From: Bacteroidales bacterium
GTDB taxonomy: Bacteria; Bacteroidota; Bacteroidia; Bacteroidales; P3
Direction of reading: 5' to 3'
NCBI GenBank assembly: GCA_017469625.1
Contig: JAFUGA010000019.1
Span: 1-64,000 of the forward strand
DNA: 64,000 bases
Shown here: piece by piece, positions 45,202 to 55,048 of the stretch
How positions within the stretch are numbered: position 1 is the first letter of the stretch
Layout: each line of letters opens with the position of its first letter
Notes under the pieces: model-generated
The model's input: only the letters and a program-made list of their open reading frames with translations
Database searches by the model: none
What the model was told of the DNA's origin: nothing
Translations under genes and position numbers: made by a program

Positions 45202-45470
45202 TTTTAGAGTAGCAAAACGAAGGTTTTTGAATGTGAAACAAGATTTTATATGAGCGAAACAAAGTTCTGTGAAAATGAAACAAAGAAAGAATTTCGTAAC
45301 TCTTTGTTTTACGATTCTGAAACTTCGTTTTAGAAAATTAAAACGAAGTTCTACAAAATTAAAACGAAGAGATAGAATTCTAAAACTTTGTTTCGTGAGA
45401 GCAAAATCAAGTTTTAGAAAATTAAAACGAAGTTATATTTTTATAAAACAAAGGATAGAAAGTAGGAAAA
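45202..45470. repeat. 21-bp-period repeat array, locus D (largest)
   Basis: Twelve consecutive 21-base units from 45202, ending in CGAAG, CAAGA, CAAAG, CTTTG, CTTCG, TCAAG or the like. Cores include TTTTAGAA-AATTAAAA, TTCTACAA-AATTAAAA, AGATAGAA-TTCTAAAA and TTTCGTGA-GAGCAAAA. Because 21 is a multiple of three, the plus strand shows a spurious open frame with a seven-residue period. The array fills the convergent gap and stops at the gldD stop codon. Confidence 0.88.
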
Positions 45471-45471
45471 A

Positions 45472-46077
45472 TTATTTTTTCCACTCAAAAGTATTTATCA
45501 TAGTTTGCATATCTGTTTTCAATCTTGCAACTATAGGAGCAATAGAGTCATTATTTGGTAACTGTCTATTGTTCAAAGCAAAACGAACGAAATATTTTGC
45601 ACTGTCGGTCAAATAGAATTGATAAGGTGAAACAACATCTCTACCCTGAATTTCAAAAGTTGTGCCATAGATATGTTTTTCATCGTTTTTGTACTCTTGT
45701 TGAATAATACCACCAGATAGTTTTTCGTGTCTGCTTAGAAAAGTATAACAATCATTTACTGCATATTGAAGCATAGTATCGTTGGTAAGTTTTAGACAAC
45801 TTACATTTATATCAAAATTATAGTCATCAAAAGATATATTGAACCAAGTCATATTTTTCTCCCTGCTTTGTATTTCTACAATTTTTCCGTCCTTTGGTAT
45901 AGAAAAAGAAAAAGGCAAATCCTCTTTTTGAAGTTTCACATACTCTGAAGGTTTTATATCTATACGCATATACGTAGATGGTTTAGGCATCTGAGGTGCT
46001 TTTTCACAAGCATAAAACAGTGAAACTATAGCCAATAGAAAAAGAAAACTTTTCAGTATTTTGCAAATAATTTTCAT
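45472..46077 (-). CDS. gldD: GldD-family gliding motility/T9SS-associated lipoprotein
   Basis: A 201-residue lipoprotein (lipobox LFYACEK, Cys near residue 24). GldD is needed for gliding and type IX secretion in Flavobacterium. Support is the PKPSTYMRIDIKPSEYVKL opening after the Cys, PFSFSIPKDGKI, and the strongly conserved end (SPYQFYLTDSAKYFVRFALN, PNNDSIAPIVARLKTDM, FEWKK). Its role in a species with no other gld gene in this window cannot be judged. It is divergent from the T9SS cargo gene. Confidence 0.88.
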   Translation of the reverse strand: MKIICKILKSFLFLLAIVSLFYACEKAPQMPKPSTYMRIDIKPSEYVKLQKEDLPFSFSIPKDGKIVEIQSREKNMTWFNISFDDYNFDINVSCLKLTNDTMLQYAVNDCYTFLSRHEKLSGGIIQQEYKNDEKHIYGTTFEIQGRDVVSPYQFYLTDSAKYFVRFALNNRQLPNNDSIAPIVARLKTDMQTMINTFEWKK

Positions 46078-46095
46078 ACATTGATAATTTTTTAT

Positions 46096-46111
46096 TACTT
46101 TTGCAAAATTA
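46096..46111. promoter_or_regulatory. Two divergent -7 boxes placed back to back
   Basis: The plus strand has TACTTTTG (46096-46103) and the minus strand TAATTTTG (46111-46104), touching without a gap between gldD and the T9SS cargo gene. Polymerases on the two promoters would exclude one another. Confidence 0.5.
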
Positions 46112-46188
46112 AGTCAAATTTTGTAAAAAACACAGATTTTTGAACTTTTTTATTGATTGATACTAATTTTATTGGTTAAAATAAAAAC

Positions 46189-48597
46189 ATGAGAAAAATT
46201 AGATTATTTTTGTTGATAGTAGCAGTTTCTTTTGCTATAAACAACAATGTTAAAGGTCAGGTAACTGTAAACTCTGCAGCGGGAATGTCTGTTGCTACAG
46301 TGGTACAGAACAACTTCATTGCAGACGGTGTGGAATTGGTAACCACAGCAGGATTGGAGCCTAAGTTCAACGGACAAACTACTGTAGGTAGCACAATGTC
46401 TAACGGAGCAAGTGGTTGTCAAATGGGAATATTTACTAATGCAGATACAACAGGTACAAATATGCCTATAAACGCCGGTATCGTTTTAGTAACAGGCAAT
46501 TATACAAGTGCAGCAGCAGGAAATCATTCTGGAATAGAGAGCAACGGTACTACAAGTTTGAGTAACAACTGTTACGACTATTCTCCTGCCCTTTATACAA
46601 CATATCATAGCCAAGGAGGTACAAAAGATATGAATGACGTGGCTTGTCTTACTTTTTACGTTATACCAAAGAGTAACACATTGTCTTTCAAATACTCCTT
46701 TGCTTCAGAAGAATATGCAAATGAAAATAATGGTGCAAACTTCGTTTGTTCAAATTATAATGATGTGTTCGGATTGTTTATCACAGGTCCTTTAGATGAA
46801 AGTGGTAATATCATAGCGGGAGGGGATGACAAAAGAAATATTGCCCTTATACCACCAGATTATACCACTCCCGTTACTATAAATACTATAAATGGTGGTA
46901 CTTCAAGCGGTAGTGTTACACCGTGTATTCTTACCAACTCCAATTATCATAGAACAAACACCAATGATAACTGCAAAATGGACGGATACACAGTGGAACT
47001 TTCTACTCTTCCTATAGACGTTTGGGCTTGTTATATGTACAAGTTGGAGTTAGCAGTTTGCAATATAAGTGACCATGCTTACAATTCAGCAGTTTATTTG
47101 AAAGCAAACTCTCTACAAAGTCAGGTGGTAGAAATAAACAACATACCTACAAAAAATAATGGTGCTGAAAGTATTTCAGAAGAGGGATACAAAAAATTTA
47201 TAAAGGGTTGTGCAAGCGACACTCTTAAAGTTTCGTTGGCTTTTGCTGAAAGTAACTCATTTACTTACAACATAAACATACAACCTTCTGAAGGTAGTAC
47301 TCTTACTCAGGGAGTGGACTATACAATAAGCGATGAACAAGGAAATACTACAGGTACAACGTTTTATATTCCTGCTGGAGAAACTGAAAGCAAGGTTATT
47401 TTCAAATTTTTACATAACGAAGAAAAAGCACCTGGCACAGTAGATACTCTTTATATGATACCTGAATTTATAAATGACTGTACTCCGGTAGATACTATAA
47501 GAATACTATTGGAAGAACCTGTGGATTTTGTTCCTACTATTACAGGTGGAAAAACATATTGTGCAAACGACCTCCCAGCACGTGAATTTATAAACATAAG
47601 CGGACAAAATGCGAAAACATATTTGTCTGTGTCTTGGGAAAATTCTCTTGGCGAGAGTGGAACAGATACTATAAGATTTACAGACCCACAGACTACAATA
47701 GGAGATTTAACTCATACTTTGGAAGTTATGGTAAGAGAACCTGTTGAATATGTGGTTACGGTTTCAGATTCTTGTGGCAGGAGTTATGAACAAACTATAG
47801 TGTATAAAATACAGGCTGCCACAACTCAAGCAAGTGTTGATAGAGCATATATTTGCGAGGGAGAATCTGTACAACTTTCTTGCCCAGAAACAGAAATTTA
47901 CAATTGGACTTCTTTCCCAGCCGATGCATCTCTTGCAAGTGTTGCAACTCAAAGAGAACCTGTTGTTTCTCCTACACAATCTACTCTTTACACTGTAACT
48001 ATTACGGACGAGAATGAATGTGTTGCATCTGACACAGTAAGAGTTATAGTTGTGCCTGCTGTTGTACCACGTCTAACTCTTACACCTCATATTACAACAC
48101 TTTCAAGTTCAAACGTAACTTATACAGATATTACAGTAGGAGTAGCAAGACGTGAATGGGATTTTGGAGACGGAACAACATCTACAGCAGAAAGTGGTAT
48201 ACATACTTATCCTACATCTGACACAGGTACGTATGTAGTTACCCTTGTAGCATACAATGCTGCCGACTGTGCAGAATCTATAACTGATACTATAATTATA
48301 AAACCAGATTTCACAATCTATTTCCCTAATGCTATAGAATCTGGCACCGATGATATAACCTTAAGCGTTTTTCAGCCAAGAGGAACTATGGAATGGTTTA
48401 GATTGGATATTTATAACCGTTGGGGAACGAAAATTTTTGAAGGAAAAGACAACGAAGGTTGGGATGGAAGACTATCAAGTGGCGAACTTGCTCCACAAGG
48501 TACATACGTATATGACTGTTATTATACAGACGGTAGTGGACTGTTGCAAAGAAAGACCGGTTCTGTAGCAACCTTGCCTAAATCCAAAAAGAAATAA
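46189..48597 (+). CDS. T9SS type B cargo: choice-of-anchor L / PKD-like surface protein
   Basis: An 802-residue secreted protein. The signal peptide is about 1-24 (NVKGQ). The choice-of-anchor L domain (about 25-310) has SMSNGASGCQMGIFTN, NAGIVLVTGNYTSAA, FKYSFASEEYANE and NYNDVFGLFITGP. Ig/PKD-like domains follow, including a PKD stretch WDFGDGTTSTAESGIHTY near 660. The C-terminal CHU_C/type B sorting domain has FRLDIYNRWGTKIFEG and GWDGRLSSGELAPQGTYVY and ends in basic residues. It is exported through the type IX secretion system and probably anchored to the surface or released. Confidence 0.93.
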   Translation: MRKIRLFLLIVAVSFAINNNVKGQVTVNSAAGMSVATVVQNNFIADGVELVTTAGLEPKFNGQTTVGSTMSNGASGCQMGIFTNADTTGTNMPINAGIVLVTGNYTSAAAGNHSGIESNGTTSLSNNCYDYSPALYTTYHSQGGTKDMNDVACLTFYVIPKSNTLSFKYSFASEEYANENNGANFVCSNYNDVFGLFITGPLDESGNIIAGGDDKRNIALIPPDYTTPVTINTINGGTSSGSVTPCILTNSNYHRTNTNDNCKMDGYTVELSTLPIDVWACYMYKLELAVCNISDHAYNSAVYLKANSLQSQVVEINNIPTKNNGAESISEEGYKKFIKGCASDTLKVSLAFAESNSFTYNINIQPSEGSTLTQGVDYTISDEQGNTTGTTFYIPAGETESKVIFKFLHNEEKAPGTVDTLYMIPEFINDCTPVDTIRILLEEPVDFVPTITGGKTYCANDLPAREFINISGQNAKTYLSVSWENSLGESGTDTIRFTDPQTTIGDLTHTLEVMVREPVEYVVTVSDSCGRSYEQTIVYKIQAATTQASVDRAYICEGESVQLSCPETEIYNWTSFPADASLASVATQREPVVSPTQSTLYTVTITDENECVASDTVRVIVVPAVVPRLTLTPHITTLSSSNVTYTDITVGVARREWDFGDGTTSTAESGIHTYPTSDTGTYVVTLVAYNAADCAESITDTIIIKPDFTIYFPNAIESGTDDITLSVFQPRGTMEWFRLDIYNRWGTKIFEGKDNEGWDGRLSSGELAPQGTYVYDCYYTDGSGLLQRKTGSVATLPKSKKK

Positions 48598-48613
48598 AAA
48601 TTTTATAAAACCA

Positions 48614-48650
48614 TAGGGCGTTTTCTATATACAAGGAAGACGCCTTTTTT
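48614..48650 (+). terminator. Terminator after the type B cargo gene
   Basis: AGGGCGTTTTC pairs imperfectly with GAAGACGCC and is followed by TTTTTTC. Confidence 0.65.
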
Positions 48651-48690
48651 CATTTTTACGACTTATTAACTTATTTAATTGTATTATTGT

Positions 48691-49419
48691 ATGAATTTGA
48701 TAACTTTAGATAAGATTTCTTCCACACAAACATTTCTTTTAGAAGAAGATAAAGAACTTTCTTTACCAGAATTTACTGTTGCATATACAGAAAATCAAAC
48801 TCAAGGCAAAGGACAAGGTACTCACGTTTGGGAAAGCGAAGAGGGAAAAAACATAAGTTTTTCTTTGCTTTTGCGTCCTTTTTTTCTTGACCCGAGTATG
48901 CAGTATTTGATTACTCAGATAGTTTCTTTGGCTATAGTAGATACTTTAAAAGAATACATAAAACAAGGTGTAAAAATAAAGTGGCCTAATGATATTTATG
49001 TGAATGATAATAAAATATGCGGTATGCTTATTCAGAATAAACTATTGGGAAGTAGTTTTGCTGGGGTTTATTGTGGTATAGGTATAAACATAAATCAGAA
49101 AAACTTTCTTCTTGCCCCCAATCCTACATCTATTTATATAGAAACAGGGAAACAAGTGGATAAAAAAGAGGTGTTTAACCTTGCTATGAAGAATATAGAA
49201 AAGAGATATACACAATTAAAACAAGAGGATATAAAATCCATACAAGAAGAGTATCTTTCTTTTCTTTTGTACCGCAATGAATGGAGATTATATGAGTACA
49301 AAGGCGAGAAAATAAGGGCTAAGATTATTTGCGTAAATGAATTTGGTCATCTTATATTTGAAAAAGAAGATGGAGAGGTATCATCTTGCGAATTAAGGGA
49401 GTGGAGATTTCTTTTCTAA
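48691..49419 (+). CDS. birA: Biotin-[acetyl-CoA-carboxylase] ligase BirA
   Basis: Attaches biotin to carboxylase carrier proteins. A 242-residue ligase without the N-terminal DNA-binding domain, so not a repressor. The start is taken as ATG 48691 (MNLITLDKISSTQTF), four codons inside the longest frame. NQTQGKGQGTHVWESEEGKN is the biotinyl-AMP loop, KWPNDIYVNDNKICGMLIQN the core with the catalytic Lys, and GVYCGIGININQ the following strand. Confidence 0.93.
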   Translation: MNLITLDKISSTQTFLLEEDKELSLPEFTVAYTENQTQGKGQGTHVWESEEGKNISFSLLLRPFFLDPSMQYLITQIVSLAIVDTLKEYIKQGVKIKWPNDIYVNDNKICGMLIQNKLLGSSFAGVYCGIGININQKNFLLAPNPTSIYIETGKQVDKKEVFNLAMKNIEKRYTQLKQEDIKSIQEEYLSFLLYRNEWRLYEYKGEKIRAKIICVNEFGHLIFEKEDGEVSSCELREWRFLF

Positions 49420-49494
49420 TTTCTAAGATTTTTCCATATTTCGTTAGGTTTATAATTTATTGTATAAAAATTCTGTGAAATAACAAAAAATCAT

Positions 49495-49502
49495 TATCTT
49501 TG
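49495..49502 (+). promoter_or_regulatory. sdhCAB promoter -7 box
   Basis: TATCTTTG, about 62 bases before the sdhC start codon. The -33 element is not clear. Confidence 0.6.
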
Positions 49503-49564
49503 CACTTTATTTTGCGAAAAGTAAAAATTATAATAACATAATAATAAACAAACACAATTAAAAA

Positions 49565-50434
49565 ATGAAACTTATTAAATTAGCGTCTATCTCAAAGAAG
49601 TTGTGCATGGGTGCACTTGGTGCATTTCTTTTGATTTTCCTCCCTTTCCATATGGGAATGAACTTGTGCATACTTAGAGATGATGGAGGAGAATGGTACA
49701 GAAATGTTTGTCATTTCATGGGTACTAATTACATCGTTAAAGTTTTTGAAGTCGTCCTATTGGCTTGTGTTTTGTTCCATATTGTTTTGGGTATTATCCT
49801 TGCAATAGAAAACAAAATGTCCCGTCCTGTAGGTTACGCAGTCGCAAACAAATCAAAAACACATCAAGGTAGCAAGTTTATGATATGGACTGGTGGTATA
49901 CTTTTGGTGTTCCTTGTTATTCACTTTGTAGATTTCTACTTCGCAAAGACAGGTCTTGTAACAGGAAAATATGTTGTTAAGACAGAGAAAGTAGAAAAAG
50001 CATTCCAAGAAAAGGCTATGAAAATGCAACAAGGTCAATTGAAAGAAGCAGACCTTAAAGAATTGCAAGCACAATACATGGCTATACAATCTCTTTCAGG
50101 AGAAAAAGTTGCAAAGAACGGAAAATACTTTATCAACCTTACTAAAGAGGAATTGCAACAGACTTGCGGAAAAGATTTCAAAGATTACGAGCCAGATTTC
50201 TACAATATGGCAAAAGAAAAATTCCATAACAATCTATTTGTTGTTATCTATTTGCTTGCATTTATCGCATTAGGTATTCACCTTTATCATGGTGTAGGTT
50301 CTGTATTTCAAACCTATGGTCTAAATATAGAAAAATACGCAAAAACTATAGATATTTTAGCAGTTATATATGCTATAGTGATTCCATTGGGATTTGCAAT
50401 AGTTCCACTAAAAGTCCTATTGACTGCTATGTAA
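49565..50434 (+). CDS. sdhC: Succinate dehydrogenase/fumarate reductase cytochrome b subunit, with a long loop insertion
   Basis: Membrane anchor carrying haem and the quinone site. It has about five hydrophobic helices (for example [76 protein letters not shown]). Histidines for haem are in [17 protein letters not shown] and GIHLYHG. At 289 residues it is longer than the roughly 225-230 usual for Bacteroidales. The extra length is a charged, helical insert (about 140-215, rich in Lys, Glu and Gln, e.g. [20 protein letters not shown]) between helices three and four. First gene of sdhCAB. Confidence 0.92.
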   Translation: MKLIKLASISKKLCMGALGAFLLIFLPFHMGMNLCILRDDGGEWYRNVCHFMGTNYIVKVFEVVLLACVLFHIVLGIILAIENKMSRPVGYAVANKSKTHQGSKFMIWTGGILLVFLVIHFVDFYFAKTGLVTGKYVVKTEKVEKAFQEKAMKMQQGQLKEADLKELQAQYMAIQSLSGEKVAKNGKYFINLTKEELQQTCGKDFKDYEPDFYNMAKEKFHNNLFVVIYLLAFIALGIHLYHGVGSVFQTYGLNIEKYAKTIDILAVIYAIVIPLGFAIVPLKVLLTAM

Positions 50435-50477
50435 TCAAATTTTAATTTCTAAGAATAATAACAAAATATATAATAAT

Positions 50478-52415
50478 ATGGCAACACTTAATTCCAAAAT
50501 ACCTGAAGGACCTTTAGCTGAAAAATGGACTAAATACAAGGCCTCTCAGAAATTGGTAAATCCTGCAAATAAGAGGAAATTGGATGTTATAATAGTAGGA
50601 ACAGGTCTTGCAGGAGCATCGGCTGCAGCTTCATTAGGAGCCTTAGGTTTCAATGTCAAAGTTTTTTGCATACAAGACTCTCCTCGTAGAGCTCACTCTA
50701 TAGCTGCTCAAGGTGGTATAAACGCAGCCAAAAACTATCCAAACGATGGCGATAGTATAGGTCGTCTGTTTTATGATACTATAAAAGGTGGCGACTATCG
50801 TGCAAGAGAAGCCAATGTTTATCGTTTGGCAGAAGTTTCCAATAATATTATAGACCAATGTGTAGCACAAGGAGTACCTTTTGCAAGAGAATATTCTGGT
50901 TATCTTGCAAACCGTTCTTTCGGTGGAGCTCAAGTTAGTCGTACTTTTTATGCCAAAGGACAAACAGGACAACAACTACTTTTAGGAGCATATTCTGCAC
51001 TTAGTCAACAGATAAAGGCTGGCACCGTTAAACTTTACACAAGAAAAGAAATGGAAAATCTTGTAGTAATAGACGGTAAAGCCAGAGGAATAATAACTCG
51101 TGATGTAAAAACAGGAGAAATTGAACGTTGGTTTGGTCATTGCGTAGTACTTGCAACAGGAGGTTATGGTAATGTTTATTACCTTTCTACCAATGCAATG
51201 AACTCTAATGGTTCTGCTGCTTGGCAATGTTACAAGAAAGGTGCATATTTTGCAAATCCTTGTTACGTTCAAATTCACCCTACTTGTATTCCTGTTCACG
51301 GAGATTATCAAAGCAAACTTACTCTTATGAGTGAATCTTTGCGCAACGATGGAAGAATTTGGGTTCCTAAGAAAAAAGAAGACGCAGAGGCTATTCGTAA
51401 CGGACAAAAGACTGCAAACGATATAGCAGAAGAAGATAGGGATTACTATCTTGAAAGACGTTATCCTGCTTTTGGTAACCTTGTTCCAAGAGATATTGCA
51501 TCTCGTGCAGCAAAAGAAAGATGCGATGCTGGTTATGGTGTAGGTACAGGAAAGGCTGTTTATTTGGATTTCAAAGAAGCAATAAACCGTTTAGGCAAAG
51601 AAAAAGTTGCAGAACGTTATGGCAATCTTTTCCAAATGTATCAAAAGATTACAGACGATAATCCTTATGAAACACCTATGATGATTTACCCTGCTGTTCA
51701 TTATACTATGGGAGGAATTTGGGTAGATTACGAATTGCAAACCACAATCCCTGGATTGTTCGCTGCAGGTGAAGCAAACTTCTCTGACCACGGTGCAAAC
51801 CGTTTGGGAGCAAGTGCTTTGATGCAAGGTTTAGCAGATGGTTATTTCGTTTTACCTTATACTGTACAAAATTATCTTTCTGCTGAGATTTACAACTCTC
51901 CTATCCCTACATCAAATCCTGAATTTGATAAAGCAGAAGCAGAGGTTAAACAAAAGATTGAAAGAATTTTGAACGTAAAAGGAAACAAGACAGTAGATTC
52001 TTTCCAAAAAGAACTGGGTCATATTATGTGGGATTATGTTGGAATGGGAAGGACAAAAGAAGGTCTTGAGAAAGCAATACCTATGATTCAAAATCTAAGA
52101 GCCGACTTCTGGAAAAACGTAAGAGTAGATGAAGACAACGATTGTATGAATCCTGAATTGGAGAAAGCACTTCGTTTGGCTGACCATTTGGAATTGGCAG
52201 AACTTATAGCAAGAGATGCACTTCAAAGAGAAGAAAGTTGTGGTGGTCATTTCAGAGAAGAACATCAGACAGAAGAAGGTGAAGCAAAACGTGATGATGA
52301 GAACTTTATGTTTGTAGGTGCTTGGCAATACACAGGCGAAAACGAAGTTCCTCAAATGCACAAGGAAGACCTAAATTATGAGTTTATAAAAGTACAACAA
52401 AGAAATTATAAATAA
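50478..52415 (+). CDS. sdhA: Succinate dehydrogenase/fumarate reductase flavoprotein subunit
   Basis: Catalytic subunit that interconverts succinate and fumarate; in Bacteroidales it generally works as fumarate reductase in anaerobic respiration. It has 645 residues. [18 protein letters not shown] is the FAD dinucleotide fold, [15 protein letters not shown] the flavin-linking His region, [20 protein letters not shown] and [11 protein letters not shown] the active-site segments, and [21 protein letters not shown] the C-terminal FAD contact. The gap to sdhB is 5 bases. Confidence 0.97.
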   Translation: MATLNSKIPEGPLAEKWTKYKASQKLVNPANKRKLDVIIVGTGLAGASAAASLGALGFNVKVFCIQDSPRRAHSIAAQGGINAAKNYPNDGDSIGRLFYDTIKGGDYRAREANVYRLAEVSNNIIDQCVAQGVPFAREYSGYLANRSFGGAQVSRTFYAKGQTGQQLLLGAYSALSQQIKAGTVKLYTRKEMENLVVIDGKARGIITRDVKTGEIERWFGHCVVLATGGYGNVYYLSTNAMNSNGSAAWQCYKKGAYFANPCYVQIHPTCIPVHGDYQSKLTLMSESLRNDGRIWVPKKKEDAEAIRNGQKTANDIAEEDRDYYLERRYPAFGNLVPRDIASRAAKERCDAGYGVGTGKAVYLDFKEAINRLGKEKVAERYGNLFQMYQKITDDNPYETPMMIYPAVHYTMGGIWVDYELQTTIPGLFAAGEANFSDHGANRLGASALMQGLADGYFVLPYTVQNYLSAEIYNSPIPTSNPEFDKAEAEVKQKIERILNVKGNKTVDSFQKELGHIMWDYVGMGRTKEGLEKAIPMIQNLRADFWKNVRVDEDNDCMNPELEKALRLADHLELAELIARDALQREESCGGHFREEHQTEEGEAKRDDENFMFVGAWQYTGENEVPQMHKEDLNYEFIKVQQRNYK

Positions 52416-52420
52416 TAGAT

Positions 52421-53176
52421 ATGGATTTCACATTAAAAATATGGCGACAAGCAAATGCTAAAGCCAAAGGAAAATTTGAAACATATAAAATAACAGGTAT
52501 ATCTCCAGATTGTTCTTTTTTGGAAATGCTTGATATTTTGAACGAGCAACTTATCAACGATAACATTGCTCACCCTGTAGTTTTTGATAACGATTGCCGT
52601 GAAGGTATATGTGGAATGTGCGGTCTGTATATCAACGGTCGTCCTCACGGACCAGATGATGGCGTTACAACTTGCCAACTTCACATGCGTAAATTCCACG
52701 ATGGCGAAACCATTACCATAGAACCTTGGAGAGCAAAAGCATTTCCTGTAATAAAAGACTTGGTTGTAGATAGAAGTGCTTTTGATAAAATTATACAAGA
52801 AGGTGGTTATATTTCTGCTACAACAGGTGGTGTTCCAGATGCAAACGCTATTCCTATCCCTAAACCAAAAGCAGATGAGGCTATGGACGCTGCTTCTTGT
52901 ATAGGTTGTGGTGCTTGTGTTGCAGCCTGCAAGAATGCAAGTGCTATGCTATTTGTTGGTGCAAAAGTTAGCCAATTTGCTCTTCTACCTCAAGGACAAC
53001 CAGAGGCAAAAAGGAGAGTTGTTCGTATGATAAAGAAAATGGACGAACTTGGATTTGGAAACTGTACTAATACTTACGCTTGCGAAGCTGAATGTCCAAA
53101 ATCTATCAAAAAGACAAATATAGCAAGAATGAACCGTGAGTTTATTTGCTCTAAAACATCTTATACAGATAAATAA
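52421..53176 (+). CDS. sdhB: Succinate dehydrogenase/fumarate reductase iron-sulfur subunit
   Basis: Passes electrons between the flavin and the quinone site. It has 251 residues. The [2Fe-2S] ligands are in [20 protein letters not shown]...TTC. The [4Fe-4S] and [3Fe-4S] motifs are [11 protein letters not shown], and [15 protein letters not shown]. Last gene of the sdhCAB operon, followed by a strong terminator. Confidence 0.96.
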   Translation: MDFTLKIWRQANAKAKGKFETYKITGISPDCSFLEMLDILNEQLINDNIAHPVVFDNDCREGICGMCGLYINGRPHGPDDGVTTCQLHMRKFHDGETITIEPWRAKAFPVIKDLVVDRSAFDKIIQEGGYISATTGGVPDANAIPIPKPKADEAMDAASCIGCGACVAACKNASAMLFVGAKVSQFALLPQGQPEAKRRVVRMIKKMDELGFGNCTNTYACEAECPKSIKKTNIARMNREFICSKTSYTDK

Positions 53177-53206
53177 TATTTGTTAATAAATTTAATGATA
53201 ATCAAC

Positions 53207-53256
53207 TTAAGACCTGAATAATAGCAAAAACATTCTCTTTATTCAGGTCTTTTGCA
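53207..53256 (+). terminator. Terminator after sdhB
   Basis: AAGACCTGAATAA and TTATTCAGGTCTT flank a 17-base loop, followed by TTGC. Confidence 0.75.
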
Positions 53257-53271
53257 TTTTGTGTTAAAATA

Positions 53272-55041
53272 ATGAAAATGAAAAATATATTAAAACATCT
53301 TTCCGTTCCTATTATAAACCAAATATCGTTTTTCTTAATCTGTTTCACCCTTTTGGTTTTTCCAGCCATTGCAAGAAAAGAACTCTTTGATATAAGTTTC
53401 TTTTCTACTATATTTTTAGAAGTTTCCACTGTCCTATTTATCTCATACATACTTACTTGTATTGTATATGTTTTCAAAAACAAGATAGTGAAAATACTTC
53501 TCTACAGTTTGACTATAGCCATTTTTATTTTTTGGTTGTTTTTGAAAGTAGTAATGAATCTGACTATTACTCCTATGATTTTAATAGTTCTTTTGGAAAC
53601 CAACTCCAAAGAATCCTCTGAATTTATTCATAATGTTCTACTTAGCAAACAATCTATATTTGTCTTATTATCTTTTCTTGGTATAATTACTGCAACATAT
53701 TTTTTAGAGAAATATAGAAGTCGTATATCCACATATATTTTGCGTTTTATACCCTCTAAAATACGTTATACTTCTCTTTATTTGCTATTTATAACAATTT
53801 TATGGGGGGGGGGATTTTTAGCAAATACAACCCACAAACTTTATCATGCCGATGATAAAAGAATAGATAAATTAGATATTAAATATTTTCATTGGAGAAA
53901 TCCCATAGTAAAACTGCTTTTTGCTTTCAAAGGTCTTAATATTATAGAACAACAGATACAGACTTCTTTTCAAACAAATATCAGGGTTTCAAAAGAAAAA
54001 ACCAAAGTGCTTTCACAGGAAGATATAAACATAATTGTAGTTATAGGTGAGTCGTTTATAAAGCATCATTCTTCTTTGTATGGTTATTACTTGCAGACAA
54101 ATCCTTTTTTAGAAAAAGAAAAACTTAATGGTAATTTGTTCGTTTTCAACGATGTTATAACTACTGCTTCCAGAACTTCAGAATCCCTAAAAAATCTTTT
54201 CTCCTGCAATTCTTATTCTTTAGGAGAATCTTTTTCAAACTTTCCTTTATTTACAGTTGTTTTTAAATCAGCAAATTATAATGTGTATATGTGGGACAAT
54301 CAAACAGATTTCGCTTCTACACAATTTGCAACTGCCACACTAAACTCTTTCCTTTACAACAAGGATATTTACTCTATTTCTTACACTCAAACCAACAATA
54401 AAACCTTTGCTTATGATAAAGATTTGATAAAAGATTTCAAACATCAACAACTTGCAAATCAAGGAAATAATCTTCTCATCTTTCATCTTATGGGACAACA
54501 TAATGAAGCCCAAGAAAGATTTCCAAAGTCGTTTGCCAAATTTTCTTACAAGGATATAAAACATTTTGCCAACTATCTAAACCAAGAGAAAATGCAAATG
54601 ATAGCCGACTATGACAATGCTACACTTTATAACGATTATGTCTTAGAACAAATCATTGATTTATACAGGGATAAAAATACTGTAATCATTTATTTTTCAG
54701 ACCACGGAGAAGAAATGTTTGATTATAGAGATGCACATTTCAGACCTGGCTGTTTGGGGGATTGGTACAACTTTTTGAAATATCAATACGAAGTTCCATT
54801 TTTCATTTGGTGTTCAGATAAATACAAAGAACTTCACTCTGAAACCATCAAACAAATAAACGATGCGGTGAATAAACCTTTTGCTATTGATAATCTTTGC
54901 CATATTTTGTTCTATTTTGCAAATATAGATACAAAATATTATAAACAAGAACGTAATATATTGACTGATAAGTATAAACCTGTAGATAGAATGACCGATA
55001 ACAAAATAAATTACGACTCCGTTATGAGAACGAAACACTAA
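53272..55041 (+). CDS. EptA-like phosphoethanolamine transferase (sulfatase fold) with an in-frame G10 tract
   Basis: A 589-residue inner-membrane protein with about five N-terminal hydrophobic helices (residues 1-185) and a periplasmic alkaline-phosphatase/sulfatase-type domain (about 255-560). The nucleophile region is IIVVIGESFIKHHSSLYGY, metal-site segments are MGQHNEAQ, YFSDHGEEMFD and HFRPGC, and ITTASRTSESL matches the EptA family. It would add phosphoethanolamine to lipid A or another glycolipid. Codons for Leu-Trp-Gly-Gly-Gly-Phe near residue 178 contain ten consecutive G (53804-53813). A gain or loss of one G would truncate the protein before the catalytic domain. Confidence 0.87.
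   Translation: MKMKNILKHLSVPIINQISFFLICFTLLVFPAIARKELFDISFFSTIFLEVSTVLFISYILTCIVYVFKNKIVKILLYSLTIAIFIFWLFLKVVMNLTITPMILIVLLETNSKESSEFIHNVLLSKQSIFVLLSFLGIITATYFLEKYRSRISTYILRFIPSKIRYTSLYLLFITILWGGGFLANTTHKLYHADDKRIDKLDIKYFHWRNPIVKLLFAFKGLNIIEQQIQTSFQTNIRVSKEKTKVLSQEDINIIVVIGESFIKHHSSLYGYYLQTNPFLEKEKLNGNLFVFNDVITTASRTSESLKNLFSCNSYSLGESFSNFPLFTVVFKSANYNVYMWDNQTDFASTQFATATLNSFLYNKDIYSISYTQTNNKTFAYDKDLIKDFKHQQLANQGNNLLIFHLMGQHNEAQERFPKSFAKFSYKDIKHFANYLNQEKMQMIADYDNATLYNDYVLEQIIDLYRDKNTVIIYFSDHGEEMFDYRDAHFRPGCLGDWYNFLKYQYEVPFFIWCSDKYKELHSETIKQINDAVNKPFAIDNLCHILFYFANIDTKYYKQERNILTDKYKPVDRMTDNKINYDSVMRTKH
53804..53813 (+). repeat. G10 tract inside the EptA-like gene
   Basis: Ten G in a row within an AT-rich gene, preceded by ATTTTAT. 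The frame is open in the assembled length. Long G tracts are classic slippage sites for on/off phase variation. Confidence 0.8.
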
Positions 55042-55048
55042 AACATTA

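Noticed and set aside
45269-45616. Plus-strand open frame with a seven-residue repeat (LCFxxLK-like)
   Set aside because: It is the translation of the 21-bp repeat array and runs into the antisense of gldD. The same kind of frame appears at 29488-29703, 34601-34813 and 61078-61359, always over the arrays.
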